Below are positions 8,192 to 17,138 of a DNA stretch of 64,000 bases, one piece after another. The notes beneath the pieces are model-generated. The model worked only from the letters and a program-made list of their open reading frames with translations. It was not told where the DNA came from and ran no database searches. Location of the stretch: contig JAPKFB010000018.1 in the NCBI GenBank assembly GCA_028821775.1, forward strand, positions 1 through 64,000, given 5' to 3'. How positions within the stretch are numbered: position 1 is the stretch's first letter; each line of letters starts with the position of its first letter. Origin of the DNA: Roseibacillus sp. (lineage in GTDB: Bacteria; Verrucomicrobiota; Verrucomicrobiia; Verrucomicrobiales; Akkermansiaceae). The position numbers were made by a program, and so were the translations under genes.

Positions 8192-9595
8192 ATGGATTTG
8201 GACGCGCTGAGAGCAGCCCTGGTGGCTTCGCCCGATAACGTTCCGCTACTTCTATTGACGGCCACGGCTTACGAGGAAGAATTTGAGTTGGAAGAGGCGG
8301 CGAGGCTGATCGCGAAAGTGATGGAGCTGGATCCGGACAATGCCCAGGGAGGGACCGAGCAAGCGCGTTTGCTCGATCTGGATGGCAAGACCTCGGAAGC
8401 CATCATTCGGCTCGATGCCTTGACCGCGCAGCATCCGGACTATGGTGAGGCATGGCTCTTGCGGGCTCACCTAGCGTTGAAGGAGGGGGAAGCGAATGAA
8501 GCTCGCGCCTGCTATGATTCGGCCCTGCGTTGCAATTCGGAGCTCCGCGATGATGATTTGCTGGAGCGCATCGTGAAAGCCGGGGGGATGAACAGCTCCG
8601 GTGACAAGCGCATGGCGGTGACTGCCAGTGGGCAGTTTGTGGAACGGGAGTGGGAGGACGATGAGGAGTTGGATGACGATGAGGTGGCTTCCATGGATCG
8701 CGTTCTGGCAAACGAGCTCGATCTGGAATTTCGTATCAAGCCCAAGGTTACTTTCAAGGAGGTGGGGGGCATGGAGGACGTGAAGGAAGACATTCGGATG
8801 AAGATCATCTATCCGATTCAGAAGCCGGAACTGTTCAAGGCCTATGGAAAGTCGGCGGGTGGAGGAGTCTTGATGTATGGTCCGCCAGGGTGTGGAAAGA
8901 CGTTGTTGAGCAAGGCGACCGCCGGTGAGATCAAAGCGAGTTTCTTCTCGGTGGGACTTCACAACGTTCTCGACATGTACATCGGGGAGAGCGAGAGCAA
9001 GCTGCACAAGATCTTTGAGCTGGCGCGGAAGAATGCGCCTTCGGTTCTCTTCTTCGACGAGATTGATGCGTTGGCCGCGGACCGGCGCGACATGCGACAG
9101 TCGGCTTCCCGAGGCTTGATCAACCAGTTTCTCGCGGAAATGGATGGCGCGCAGGGAGAGAATGATGGGGTTCTCATTCTGGGTGCCACCAATGCGCCCT
9201 GGCACCTCGACTCGGCCTTCCTGCGGCCCGGACGCTTCGATCGCCTGATTTTCGTTCCGCCGCCAGACGCCCCGGCGCGGGCCGAGATTGCCGAGATTCA
9301 TTCGCGGGAGAAACCCGTGGTACAGTTCGATGCGGAAGCTCTCGCAAAGAAGACGGAGGGCTTTTCCGGGGCGGATTTGCGTGCGATCTTCGACCTGGCG
9401 GTGGAGGCCACCATTAAGGAAGCGATGAAGCGGGGCGAAATGATTTCGGTTTCGGGCAAGACGCTTCTCAAGACCTCCAGGAAGGTGAAGCCGAGCACGA
9501 GGAAGTGGTTCGAGAGCGCGAAGAACTATGCCCTCTACGCGAACCAGAGCGGGTTCTACGACGATGTGTTGGAGTACCTCGGTCTGAAGAAATGA
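8192..9595 (+). CDS. AAA+ ATPase with N-terminal TPR-like helices
   Basis: A 467-residue cytosolic protein. Residues 1-130 read as TPR-type helical pairs (EEAARLIAKVMELDPDNAQ; HPDYGEAWLLRAHLALKEGE). An acidic linker (DDEELDDDE, about 155-165) follows. The AAA+ module has Walker A GPPGCGKT (230-237), Walker B LFFDEID (286-292), and an SRH with arginine fingers in FLRPGRFD (about 343-350). The lid carries KTEGFSGADLRAIFDLAVEAT, as in the classical p97/FtsH/katanin clade. No protease domain is present, so it is probably a remodelling ATPase using the TPR region for binding. The start at 8192 gives a canonical TPR beginning; a GTG at 8165 is possible. Its stop overlaps the next start (ATGA), so the two are translationally coupled. 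Confidence 0.85.
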   Translation: MDLDALRAALVASPDNVPLLLLTATAYEEEFELEEAARLIAKVMELDPDNAQGGTEQARLLDLDGKTSEAIIRLDALTAQHPDYGEAWLLRAHLALKEGEANEARACYDSALRCNSELRDDDLLERIVKAGGMNSSGDKRMAVTASGQFVEREWEDDEELDDDEVASMDRVLANELDLEFRIKPKVTFKEVGGMEDVKEDIRMKIIYPIQKPELFKAYGKSAGGGVLMYGPPGCGKTLLSKATAGEIKASFFSVGLHNVLDMYIGESESKLHKIFELARKNAPSVLFFDEIDALAADRRDMRQSASRGLINQFLAEMDGAQGENDGVLILGATNAPWHLDSAFLRPGRFDRLIFVPPPDAPARAEIAEIHSREKPVVQFDAEALAKKTEGFSGADLRAIFDLAVEATIKEAMKRGEMISVSGKTLLKTSRKVKPSTRKWFESAKNYALYANQSGFYDDVLEYLGLKK

Positions 9596-10863
9596 CGTCC
9601 TTCATTCGCGCGATTCAACTGCGGGACCTGCATCGCCATGAGGAGGCGGCGGGATTGTTCATTACCCATCTCACGCAGTATCCGGAAGATGCCGAAGGCC
9701 ATGCCCAGTTGGCGCTGACTCGCCTTGAGATGGCGGGGGAGCGCCGCAAGGCCTTGGAGTCGATTGATGCCGCGATTGGTTTGGAAGCGGACAACGCGGC
9801 CTACCAAGCATTTCGTTCCCTGATCCTCACGCAACTCGATCGTGATCGCGACGCGGCCCAAGCGGCCGAGATTTCGATCAGTCTCGACCCTGAACTGGTG
9901 GTGGGCTGGGTCGCCAAGGCCGTGGCCATGGGGTCGATGAGTCGGTGGGAAGAGGCCGAGAGTGCTGCGGTCCAAGCCTTGGAGCTCGATCCGGATAACG
10001 CCAATGCGCAGAATCAGTTGTCGATGATCCTGCGGGCGCAGGGGAAGTTGGAAGCGGCTGATCGGGGAACCGGGAAGCGCCTGGAGCACGATCCGGAAGA
10101 TCCCATGGCCCATGCCAATGTGGGATGGTCGGCCCTCCAACGGCGCGAGGTGAAGGTGGCGGAAGACCACTTTCGGGAAGCGTTGCGGCTAGATCCGGAA
10201 TTCGAGTATGCGCGCATTGGCCTGCGCGAATCGTTCAAGGCGCGCTCGGGATTTTACCGGCTCTTTATGCGATGGATGTTCTACCTCCAGCGATTCTCGC
10301 AGGGGCAGCGCACCTTGATTTTCATCGGGATCTTTCTCGCCTTCAAATTTGGACGTTTCATTCTCTCCCAAGTGCATCCCGTGGCGGTAGCGATTTTTGT
10401 CACGCTGTATCTTATCCTGGTCTTCAGTTCCTACTTGGCTTCCGGGATCTCGCACTTTCTTCTCCTGAAGGACCGCAATGCGCGCCTAGCCCTGAATGGG
10501 AGGGAAAAGCTTGATGGCTTGTTTGTAGGAGGGGGATTTCTCCTTGGGTTCGCGCTGGTTCTCCTGGCTCTCATCGTGGCGGCGGTTCCCTTCGGGGTCG
10601 CCATGATTGGCGGGGCGTTCATGGTGGGCGCAGTTCCCGGTGCGATGTTCTGGACCAACGATTCCCCGAAGGGCCGGCTGGTCTTCGGATCCTGCCTGGC
10701 CTTTGTCTATCTCACCGGCTTGCTGTGTTTTACCCAGGACCTCCGCACTGGTGATGCCTTTGCCCATCCGGGGGGTGCGCTGGTTGGAATCGCGGTGCTC
10801 GCTACCGCGCTCTGCACCTGGCTGGCGATGATTCCCAGTCTCCACACCAGGCCGAACGAGTAA
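9592..10863 (+). CDS. TPR-repeat membrane protein coupled to the AAA+ ATPase
   Basis: A 423-residue protein starting at ATG 9592, which overlaps the preceding stop by 4 bp. Residues 1-225 are tandem tetratricopeptide repeats (HEEAAGLFITHLTQYPEDAE; EEAESAAVQALELDPDNANA; VAEDHFREALRLDPEFEYA). The C-terminal half is membrane-embedded, with roughly five or six hydrophobic segments (e.g. TLIFIGIFLAFKFGRFIL; VAIFVTLYLILVFSSYLA; GFLLGFALVLLALIVAAV; ALVGIAVLATALCTWLAMI). The TPR region is presumably cytosolic, where it could dock the AAA+ partner. No catalytic motif is visible. Pairing of two TPR proteins by start/stop overlap suggests one complex; its job is unknown. Confidence 0.8.
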   Translation: MTSFIRAIQLRDLHRHEEAAGLFITHLTQYPEDAEGHAQLALTRLEMAGERRKALESIDAAIGLEADNAAYQAFRSLILTQLDRDRDAAQAAEISISLDPELVVGWVAKAVAMGSMSRWEEAESAAVQALELDPDNANAQNQLSMILRAQGKLEAADRGTGKRLEHDPEDPMAHANVGWSALQRREVKVAEDHFREALRLDPEFEYARIGLRESFKARSGFYRLFMRWMFYLQRFSQGQRTLIFIGIFLAFKFGRFILSQVHPVAVAIFVTLYLILVFSSYLASGISHFLLLKDRNARLALNGREKLDGLFVGGGFLLGFALVLLALIVAAVPFGVAMIGGAFMVGAVPGAMFWTNDSPKGRLVFGSCLAFVYLTGLLCFTQDLRTGDAFAHPGGALVGIAVLATALCTWLAMIPSLHTRPNE

Positions 10864-11006
10864 GAGCGCTCGCCAAGGGCGAGGGTTCCCGCCACGCCGA
10901 AAGGGACGGAATGAGTGAGGCCGAAGGCAAGCCGCGCAACCTGAGAGCCGAGGATGGGTGAGGTGCCAGCAAGATTCCGCTGGGGAGGGAGACGCGAACC
11001 GAGATG

Positions 11007-11525
11007 CTATTTGTGGCCCTTCTCCCGGAAGGACCGGATGATCCCGAGGGCCGCTTCCTGGAGCTTTTTTGGGAGCGGGCTGGGGAGAACCGCCTGCATA
11101 ATGATGACGGCATCCTTGGCATCGATGAGGACGAGGTAATAGCGGAACTTGATGACTTCGCCCGCGTGGGTGGCTTCCACCGGAATGACGGCAAAGACGG
11201 CGGGCTTGCCGTCAAAGTTGTCCTGTTTCTGTCCCTTAACGTCGGCGGTCACCTTGAGCTTGGCCTTGGCGATGGACTTGACGCGTTCCTCGAGGGTGCC
11301 CTCCAGATTAGCGCGGTGGTCCTTGGCCACGGCCAGCTCATAGATCGAGAAAGTGCCCCCTCCATCCGGAGCATCGTAGGAGAGGATGTTGCCATCGTCC
11401 GGACCTTTGCCCTTTTTCCAGTCGGCGGGCATCTCGACTGAGAATCGGGCCTTGGAGAAGGGGACCTTCTCCGCGGAGGCCGGGAGGGTGCCGACCAGGA
11501 GGAGAAGAACAAAGAGAGCGCGCAT
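11007..11525 (-). CDS. Exported protein, PsbP/DUF1795-like fold suspected
   Basis: A 172-residue protein with a clear signal peptide (MRALFVLLLLVGTLPASA, cleavage near 18). The mature part begins FSKARFSVEMPADWKKGKG and continues as alternating strands (NILSYDAPDGGGTFSIYEL; VIKFRYYLVLIDAKDAVIIM), closing with a helix (KLQEAALGIIRSFREK). The F-S-V-x-M-P-x-x-W opening and the final helix resemble periplasmic PsbP/MOG1-like domains; this is a fold impression, not a confident family call. It is convergent with the TPR protein and lies 125 bp past tsf on the same strand, behind the tsf terminator, so it has its own promoter. Confidence 0.65.
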   Translation of the reverse strand: MRALFVLLLLVGTLPASAEKVPFSKARFSVEMPADWKKGKGPDDGNILSYDAPDGGGTFSIYELAVAKDHRANLEGTLEERVKSIAKAKLKVTADVKGQKQDNFDGKPAVFAVIPVEATHAGEVIKFRYYLVLIDAKDAVIIMQAVLPSPLPKKLQEAALGIIRSFREKGHK

Positions 11526-11600
11526 TCCGAGGCTTTAGCGTGGGGTCTTGCCCAACGCTAGGGAAAAGTGGAAGGGAGGGGGCTGGGAGCGGGGAGCCCC

Positions 11601-11626
11601 AAAAAAGCCCCGCTTCTGCGGGGCTT
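11601..11626 (-). terminator. Intrinsic terminator of the rpsB-tsf operon
   Basis: Read on the minus strand: AAGCCCCGC, loop AGAA, GCGGGGCTT and then a run of T. The 9-bp stem lies 25 bp past the tsf stop. Confidence 0.9.
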
Positions 11627-11650
11627 GGCAGTATGGTTGAAGGAGAGCGC

Positions 11651-12520
11651 TTACTCGCCCAGCGCGTAGCGCACAAAGCGTCGCACGCTCAGGGTGTCAC
11701 CCACATCCTTGCCTTTGGCTTCGAGGAGATTCTTGATGGTGGTGTCGGGATCCTTCACGAAGCCTTGTTCGAGGAGACACTTCTCAGCGTAGAATTTCCC
11801 GAGTTTCCCCACGATGATCTTCTCAATAATTTCGGGCGGCTTGCCGCTGTTTTCCATCTGCTTGCGGAAGAGGTCCTTCTCGGACTCGACGAGGTCGGCA
11901 GGGATGTCTTCGCGCGCGAGACCGGCCGGAGCGGCTGCGGCGATGTGGAGCGTGAGGTCCTTGACCAGCTCGCGGAAGCCCGCGTCCGCTGCGGTGGCAT
12001 CATTTTCGCAACCGACTTCGAGCAGCACGCCCACTTTCCCACCGAGGTGGATGTAGGATGCGACCACTCCGGAACCTTCCACATCGTAGCGCGTCAGGCG
12101 GCGAAATTGAAGGTTCTCGCCAAGCTCAAGGACCTTGGATTTCACAAAGTCGTCGATCGTGCCTTCGCCGTGAGAGTCCGCTTGGGCAACCTCCAGTTCA
12201 GTCGCGCCGGATGCGGCAACTGCTCCGATCAATTCGGTGACAAAGGATTGGAAAATGTTATTTTTGGCAACGAAGTCGGTCTCACAGTTCACTTCGACGA
12301 GCACGCCGTGTTTGGCATCGGCATCGATGTGGTCAATCACGACGCCTTCCTTGGCGGCGCGGTCTGCCTTCTTGGCGGCCTTGATGGCGCCCGCTTCGCG
12401 GAGGTGCTTGATCGCGGCTTCGATCTCTCCATCTGTTTCCAGGAGCGCCTTCTTACACTCCATCATGCCCGCGTTGGTGCGGTCACGGAGTTCCTTTACT
12501 TGAGATGCACTAATAGACAT
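11651..12520 (-). CDS. tsf: Translation elongation factor Ts
   Basis: The GDP/GTP exchange factor for EF-Tu; 289 residues, normal for a bacterial EF-Ts. The N-terminal UBA-like module is intact (SASQVKELRDRTNAGMMECKKAL), then ETDGEIEAAIKHLREAG. The core dimerisation region carries the conserved VLVEVNCETDFVAKN, followed by HIAAAAPAGLAREDIPADLV. The gene lies 74 bp downstream of rpsB in the universal rpsB-tsf order and ends at a strong terminator, so the two form a ribosome/translation operon. Confidence 0.98.
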   Translation of the reverse strand: MSISASQVKELRDRTNAGMMECKKALLETDGEIEAAIKHLREAGAIKAAKKADRAAKEGVVIDHIDADAKHGVLVEVNCETDFVAKNNIFQSFVTELIGAVAASGATELEVAQADSHGEGTIDDFVKSKVLELGENLQFRRLTRYDVEGSGVVASYIHLGGKVGVLLEVGCENDATAADAGFRELVKDLTLHIAAAAPAGLAREDIPADLVESEKDLFRKQMENSGKPPEIIEKIIVGKLGKFYAEKCLLEQGFVKDPDTTIKNLLEAKGKDVGDTLSVRRFVRYALGE

Positions 12521-12594
12521 GAGAATTAGGAAATAGGGATTGGGGTGCCGCGTCAGCGGTGCTGATCACGGGCAACCGGCCACGGCTGGCGATG

Positions 12595-13278
12595 CTAGCC
12601 TTTGGCCGCGACAACGATGGAGTCCACCAAGTTCTGGAGGATGATGCGCACGGAGCGGATCGAGTCGTCGTTGGCGGGGATGGGATAGTCGATCACGGCC
12701 GGATCACCGTTGGTGTCGACGATGCCGATGATGGGAATGCTGAGGCGGCGTGCTTCAGCCACTGCGATGGACTCTTTGGCGGTGTCCACGATGACGAGAG
12801 CATCAGGAAGCTTGTCCATGTTGCGCACTCCCTGGAGGTTGCGCAGGAGCTTGTTCTTCTCCCGATTGAGGGCAGCCAGTTCCTTTTTGGACATGGCCTT
12901 GTACTCAGGGGCCTTCTCAATGCCCTCGAGGTACTTGAGGCGCTCGACAGATTTGCGAATGGTGGAAAGGTTGGTCAACGTCCCACCGAGCCAGCGGTGA
13001 TTGACGTAATATTGACCAGCAACTTCGGCGGCTTCGCGCACGGCTTCCTGAGCTTGCTGCTTGCAGCCGACAAAGAGAATCTTGCGTTTCTTGCCGGCGA
13101 GTTCGGAAATGAAGGCGGAGGCCCTGTCGAGGCAGCGCACTGTTTCCTCGAGGTCGATGATGTAGATGCCACCCTTATCCTTCATGAGGTAGCGGCGCAT
13201 CGCTGGATTCCATTTGCGGGTCTGGTGTCCATAGTGGACGCCCGCTTCAACCATTTCCTTAACGAGTTCGTTGATCAT
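12595..13278 (-). CDS. rpsB: 30S ribosomal protein S2
   Basis: A 227-residue S2 protein of the small subunit. Signatures are [20 protein letters not shown] at the N-terminus, [15 protein letters not shown] in the middle and [20 protein letters not shown] with ANDDS towards the end. The ATG at 13278 sits 9 bases after GGAGG. Between them is another ATG, out of frame, which opens a two-codon ORF (ATG-CAA-TGA) whose stop overlaps the rpsB start. S2 commonly autoregulates its operon through the leader, so this arrangement may matter. It is the first gene of the rpsB-tsf unit. Confidence 0.98.
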   Translation of the reverse strand: MINELVKEMVEAGVHYGHQTRKWNPAMRRYLMKDKGGIYIIDLEETVRCLDRASAFISELAGKKRKILFVGCKQQAQEAVREAAEVAGQYYVNHRWLGGTLTNLSTIRKSVERLKYLEGIEKAPEYKAMSKKELAALNREKNKLLRNLQGVRNMDKLPDALVIVDTAKESIAVAEARRLSIPIIGIVDTNGDPAVIDYPIPANDDSIRSVRIILQNLVDSIVVAAKG

Positions 13279-13721
13279 TGCATGGGTCCTCCGTTAATTC
13301 ACAGAGGCTCTGGTTCTTTGGAGGGCCTGCCGCAACGGATCCTTCGGCTCTCCTTTATTCTTCCAGCGGCACAAGGAAGGGGCGGGGGGATTATTCAATC
13401 ATGCTCCGCTTAGCAAGGTTTTTTCGGTGATTCGGAGGGTCTGGGGGAAGCAATCCGGGGGACGCTGGGTGTTGTAACAGGGTCCCGACTCGCCGGAGGC
13501 TTCAGCGTCCATGGCCAAGATCGAACTGAAAATCGAGGCCAACTCCGAACATTCAGGACGGCGGAACAGGATCCGATGGTTCGAAATTACCTCAAATCTT
13601 CGGAGCATCTCGCCTTTTGCGATTCTGATCCCTTTCCGCGGGAAGGTCTGGAGGGTAGACGGGAAGGAGAGGGCTCACTCTTGTCTGTATCCCATTCACG
13701 GAGTTCTCTACACTTCTTCTC
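13279..13721. other. Divergent intergenic region upstream of rpsB
   Basis: About 440 bp lie between rpsB (minus) and a plus-strand membrane protein. It should contain the rpsB leader and promoter and a promoter for the plus-strand pair. An open frame starting at 13511 has no recognisable product and overlaps the next gene out of frame; it was not accepted. Confidence 0.4.
13390..13416 (-). promoter_or_regulatory. Candidate sigma-70-type promoter of rpsB-tsf
   Basis: On the minus strand TTGCTA is followed 15 bases later by AATAAT, a plausible -35/-10 pair about 110 bp upstream of rpsB. Spacing is slightly short, so this is tentative. Confidence 0.35.
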
Positions 13722-14414
13722 ATGACGGAGCGGGAGCGGGCCGCGGATCATCTGAAGGTGATCCGTTCACTGATGGAGCGGGCTACGGTCTACCGCACGA
13801 TTTCTTGGCCGACCGCACTCTTTGGGGGGGGGGTGGCGGTGATCCTGGCGGCGCTCATTTTTCTTCGGGAGCAGGCTGCGATCCGTGATGGAGATCTCGA
13901 AAAGATGATTTCCGAGGAAGCTTGGGTGGGTTGCTGGGTGGTTTCTCTCATCCTCACCAGCCTGTTTAATATCCTCCTCGTCTCGCGGAAATCGAAGCGC
14001 GAAGGGCGGCCGTTCTTCTCTCCGGGGCTCAAGTTGGCGCTGCGTGCTCTGGTCCCGCCCATGTTTGCAGGTGGAGTGATCGGAATCGGCCTCACCCTCT
14101 CGGAGACCGCAGCAATCGGGGCTTCAATCTGGGTCATGTGTTACGCCCTGGCCCTGTTGGCCACTCGTGGGCTGGCGCCAAAGTCCATCACGCGTCTGGG
14201 TTGGACCTTCCTGGGAGCCGGGCTGGTTTCCTTTCTCTATGCGTGGAGCGACGGGGAAGATCGGGTTCCGGGGGTGGGGGCACCGGATCACATGGAAAGC
14301 CCGATGCTGGAGGCGAATCTCATCATGGGGATCTGCTTCGGGGTCTTCCATCTGCTCTACGGAGTGATCGTGATGAAGACCGGTAAGGGGTTGGAACCCG
14401 TTGAGGAGGAATAA
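13722..14414 (+). CDS. Six-helix integral membrane protein of unknown function
   Basis: A 230-residue inner-membrane protein. After a basic/amphipathic start (MTERERAADHLKVIRSLMER) there are about six hydrophobic segments: ISWPTALFGGGVAVILAALI, VGCWVVSLILTSLFNILLV, ALVPPMFAGGVIGIGLTL, SIWVMCYALALLATRG, WTFLGAGLVSFLYAW and ANLIMGICFGVFHLLYGVIV. No family motif is recognised. It is followed 18 bp later by a small winged-helix regulator. A membrane protein paired with a PF13601-type regulator is a recurrent two-gene unit in bacteria, suggesting that the regulator controls or senses through this unit. Confidence 0.75.
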   Translation: MTERERAADHLKVIRSLMERATVYRTISWPTALFGGGVAVILAALIFLREQAAIRDGDLEKMISEEAWVGCWVVSLILTSLFNILLVSRKSKREGRPFFSPGLKLALRALVPPMFAGGVIGIGLTLSETAAIGASIWVMCYALALLATRGLAPKSITRLGWTFLGAGLVSFLYAWSDGEDRVPGVGAPDHMESPMLEANLIMGICFGVFHLLYGVIVMKTGKGLEPVEEE

Positions 14415-14432
14415 GCGCTTCACCGTCTGGCG

Positions 14433-14732
14433 ATGATAGACTTCTCCAAGCTCGACAAGGTCATCCATGAGAAGGGCCGCCTTGGGATCGTGACCCTGCT
14501 GGCATCGCGAGGAGAAGCGTGGCCGTTCCAGGACCTCAAAGCCGAGCTCGGAATGAGCGATGGCAACCTCATCACCCACCTGCGAACCTTGAACAGGGTG
14601 GGCTATGTCGATTCAGAAAAGATCGATGGGGAAGGGCGGCCACAGACCCACTACGAATTCACCAAGGCGGGGCGGAAGGCTTTCGAGGCCTATCTCGCCA
14701 TCTTGGAAGAGATCGTGGATATGGGGAGATAG
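14433..14732 (+). CDS. Winged-helix transcriptional regulator (HTH_34/PF13601 type)
   Basis: A 99-residue DNA-binding protein consisting of one winged helix. FSKLDKVIHEKGRLGIVTLL is the typical opening. The recognition helix lies in FQDLKAELGMSDGNLITHLR, and the wing is VGYVDSEKIDGEGRPQTHYE, followed by the closing helix FTKAGRKAFEAYLAILEEIV. This matches the ArsR/MarR-like 'winged helix DNA-binding' group that usually acts as a dimeric repressor of its own small operon. No metal-binding cysteines are present, so the signal is unknown. It is probably co-transcribed with the membrane protein just upstream. Confidence 0.85.
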   Translation: MIDFSKLDKVIHEKGRLGIVTLLASRGEAWPFQDLKAELGMSDGNLITHLRTLNRVGYVDSEKIDGEGRPQTHYEFTKAGRKAFEAYLAILEEIVDMGR

Positions 14733-15004
14733 GCTCTTGCGGCCCGGGCGCATCGCGCCGTGCCTCGATGTTGGCTCGCGACGGCGCCCAAGCAGGTGGA
14801 GTCGGAACTGCCGAAGCGAGAAGAGTGCGCCCGCTCTGGTCCAGCAAAGGACTTTTTATCTCAGTTTTCTTGAACGTTTCCTGAATACAGGAGTCTGACT
14901 TTGTGTTGCAAAGCCTTGTTAGTGTAATCCTGAATATTCACAGGCGCTCGCCTCATGGCGAATTACTTTGTGACACTAAGCTTTAGCGGCACCCCTTCCG
15001 TTAC

Positions 15005-15889
15005 ATGAAGATGCAATTTCAGATCCTGTTGGCGGAGCACTATGGCATGTGCTTCGGAGTGCGTGATGCCCTTAGCGCTGCGGAGAGCCTTGCGCGGCAA
15101 CGACCAGCGACCATTCTTGGGGAGTTGGTTCACAACGAAGTGGTCCGGCAACGGCTGGCCGGGGTGGGGGTGCGGGAAGGTGAGCTCGGAGCGGAAAGCG
15201 CGGAGACCGCCGATGTCATCGTCACGGCGCATGGCGCGTCGGATCGTGATCGGAATCGTTGGAGTGAAGCTGGTTATCGCGTGACGGATACCACTTGTCC
15301 TCTTGTGCGCAAGGCCCACACGGCTCTGGCACAGTTGGTCATGGAGGGATGTAGTCCGGTCGTGATTGGGAAGAAGGGTCACGTTGAAGTGCGCGGGCTC
15401 GTCGGTGATTTTCCCGGGGCGCAGGTTGTCTTGAGCGGGGAAGAAGTAGAGGCCCTCCCCTTTGCGGAACGGTTCGGAGTGGTGGCGCAGACCACCCAGC
15501 CGATCGAACGGGTGGAGGCCATGGTCGAAAAGATCAGAGCGCGCCATCCGCAGGCAGAGGTGATTTTCAAGGATACGGTTTGTCATCCCACCAAGGCGCG
15601 GCAGGAAGCGCTGGATCGTCTCTGCGACTCGGCCGAGTTCATCTTGGTAATAGGCGGACAAAACTCTAACAACTCTTGGCAATTGGTGGAGAAGGCGCGC
15701 AAAAGAGGGTGTCGGGCGGAGCGCGTAACGCGGGCCGAGGAGGTTCGCGAGCATTGGCTCGATGGCGTGAAAATGGTGGGCGTGACCGCTGGAACCTCGA
15801 CCTTGGAGGAGAGCGTGGAAGAGGTGACCCTCCATCTGGAAGGGCTCGGGGGCAAGCGGATGAGTGGGCCCTGGCGGAAATCGGCCTGA
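15005..15889 (+). CDS. ispH: 4-hydroxy-3-methylbut-2-enyl diphosphate reductase
   Basis: The last enzyme of the MEP isoprenoid pathway; an iron-sulfur protein that reduces HMBPP to IPP/DMAPP. The three cluster cysteines are present in their usual contexts: EHYGMCFGVRDAL, VTDTTCPLVRKAH and FKDTVCHPTKARQEAL. The substrate-binding TQPIER-type turn (VVAQTTQPIERVE) and GGQNSNNSWQL are also there, as is VTAGTSTLEESVEE near the end. At 294 residues it is a normal length. The ATG at 15005 is used; a second ATG two codons on is also possible. It appears monocistronic. Confidence 0.95.
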   Translation: MKMQFQILLAEHYGMCFGVRDALSAAESLARQRPATILGELVHNEVVRQRLAGVGVREGELGAESAETADVIVTAHGASDRDRNRWSEAGYRVTDTTCPLVRKAHTALAQLVMEGCSPVVIGKKGHVEVRGLVGDFPGAQVVLSGEEVEALPFAERFGVVAQTTQPIERVEAMVEKIRARHPQAEVIFKDTVCHPTKARQEALDRLCDSAEFILVIGGQNSNNSWQLVEKARKRGCRAERVTRAEEVREHWLDGVKMVGVTAGTSTLEESVEEVTLHLEGLGGKRMSGPWRKSA

Positions 15890-16051
15890 TCTCCGAGCTC
15901 ATCGCCGACGAGCAGAAAAATCGTCATTTGGGCATCTGGCCCCGCAACTTACGAACTGGGAGCAAGTTAGTTCCCTGAGCGGGGGGTTGATTCGTTCTGC
16001 TCCGGAGCGTTAATTCGTAATGGATCGGCGCCCTGCAACGTTCTTACTACT

Positions 16052-17080
16052 GTGAAGCCTACGATCATTCTTTGTCTCGCTGCGCTGGCGCTCCCGCTGG
16101 GGGCGGCCCCTGAAAAGCTGACTCCCCTTGATGCCCAGCTTCTTCTGGAGAAACTGAAGCAATTGCGGGACGGCTCCAATGAGCGCATCAGTGATCGATA
16201 TGAAGCTGCGCATCGGGCTTTCCGTGCCGCGATTCAGACCGATGCGGCGGCTCACGATCTCTATGTGAACTGCATCGAGAAGGTGCAATTCGAAGATGAG
16301 AAGAGGAAGGCCTCGGACTTTCGAGAATGGAAACGTCGGCACAAGGATCGCACCGATTCTCCGGCCTTTCGTCGTGCCCTGCGGCACCAGCTCAACTGGC
16401 TCCTGCTCACTTTGGAAGCCGCTTCTGAGCCCGAGAAGCGAGAGGAATTGTGGCCCAAGGCGTTGGAGCGGATTGATCAGATCTTCAAAGATGCCGACGA
16501 TCTCCTCGGCGAGCAAGGGCGGCTTCGCCAGGATGTCCTGGATTCGGTGTATGCGACGGCCTACGGGTTGAATGGAATCAAGCTGGCAGACTGGCCGACC
16601 GCGCCCTTGCAGATTTCCATGGTTTACGAGCAGCTCATTCTTCCGCCCTTGCGCAGTCCCCGGACGCTCACAGAACTGCGCCAGGCATGGGAGAAACGCA
16701 TTCTGCATGAAGGGTCGGTTTACAACTTGTGGGGACGGCCTTCCCGGGGGAGTGGAGGACGCGAAGGTCGCCCGGCGGAACTGGACAAGTTCCTCGCGGT
16801 GCGGCGTCCCCAGCTGCAATGGGAGATGGAGATGGATCTCTTCAGTGTCGGTGACCAAAAAACCTCCGCCTTGCGGATGTTGACGCACATTGAGAAATAC
16901 GTCGCGCATGAGAATTGTGCGGAGTGGATCACTAGTTTTCAATCGGCGGTGAGAGGGGAACCCCTCCCTCCGGCAGCACCCACGGCCCCGGGAACGAATG
17001 AGACTGAAGGGGGCAGGACAAAGCCCGGGACCGCCACCACGGCAGAGAAGGCCCCGAAGAAGGAAACCACCGCGCCGTAG
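16052..17080 (+). CDS. Exported helical protein of unknown function
   Basis: A 342-residue protein beginning with GTG and a clear signal peptide (MKPTIILCLAALALPLGAAP). The mature part is largely charged and helical (LDAQLLLEKLKQLRDGSNER; EDEKRKASDFREWKRRHKDR). It ends in a low-complexity Pro/Thr/Lys-rich tail from about residue 305 (APTAPGTNETEGG onward). No catalytic motif, repeat or anchor is recognised. The tail suggests a periplasmic or surface linker. It lies convergent with the YcgQ-like gene ending at 17139; no operon partner is apparent. Confidence 0.65.
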   Translation: MKPTIILCLAALALPLGAAPEKLTPLDAQLLLEKLKQLRDGSNERISDRYEAAHRAFRAAIQTDAAAHDLYVNCIEKVQFEDEKRKASDFREWKRRHKDRTDSPAFRRALRHQLNWLLLTLEAASEPEKREELWPKALERIDQIFKDADDLLGEQGRLRQDVLDSVYATAYGLNGIKLADWPTAPLQISMVYEQLILPPLRSPRTLTELRQAWEKRILHEGSVYNLWGRPSRGSGGREGRPAELDKFLAVRRPQLQWEMEMDLFSVGDQKTSALRMLTHIEKYVAHENCAEWITSFQSAVRGEPLPPAAPTAPGTNETEGGRTKPGTATTAEKAPKKETTAP

Positions 17081-17138
17081 GGTCTATTCGGAACGGCGCG
17101 CGCTCTGGATCAGCACGTTCCCAGAAGCCCACTCAGTA

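Noticed and set aside
13511-13888. 125-codon open frame before the membrane protein
   Set aside because: It overlaps the better-supported gene at 13722 out of frame and has no recognisable content after the first 20 residues.
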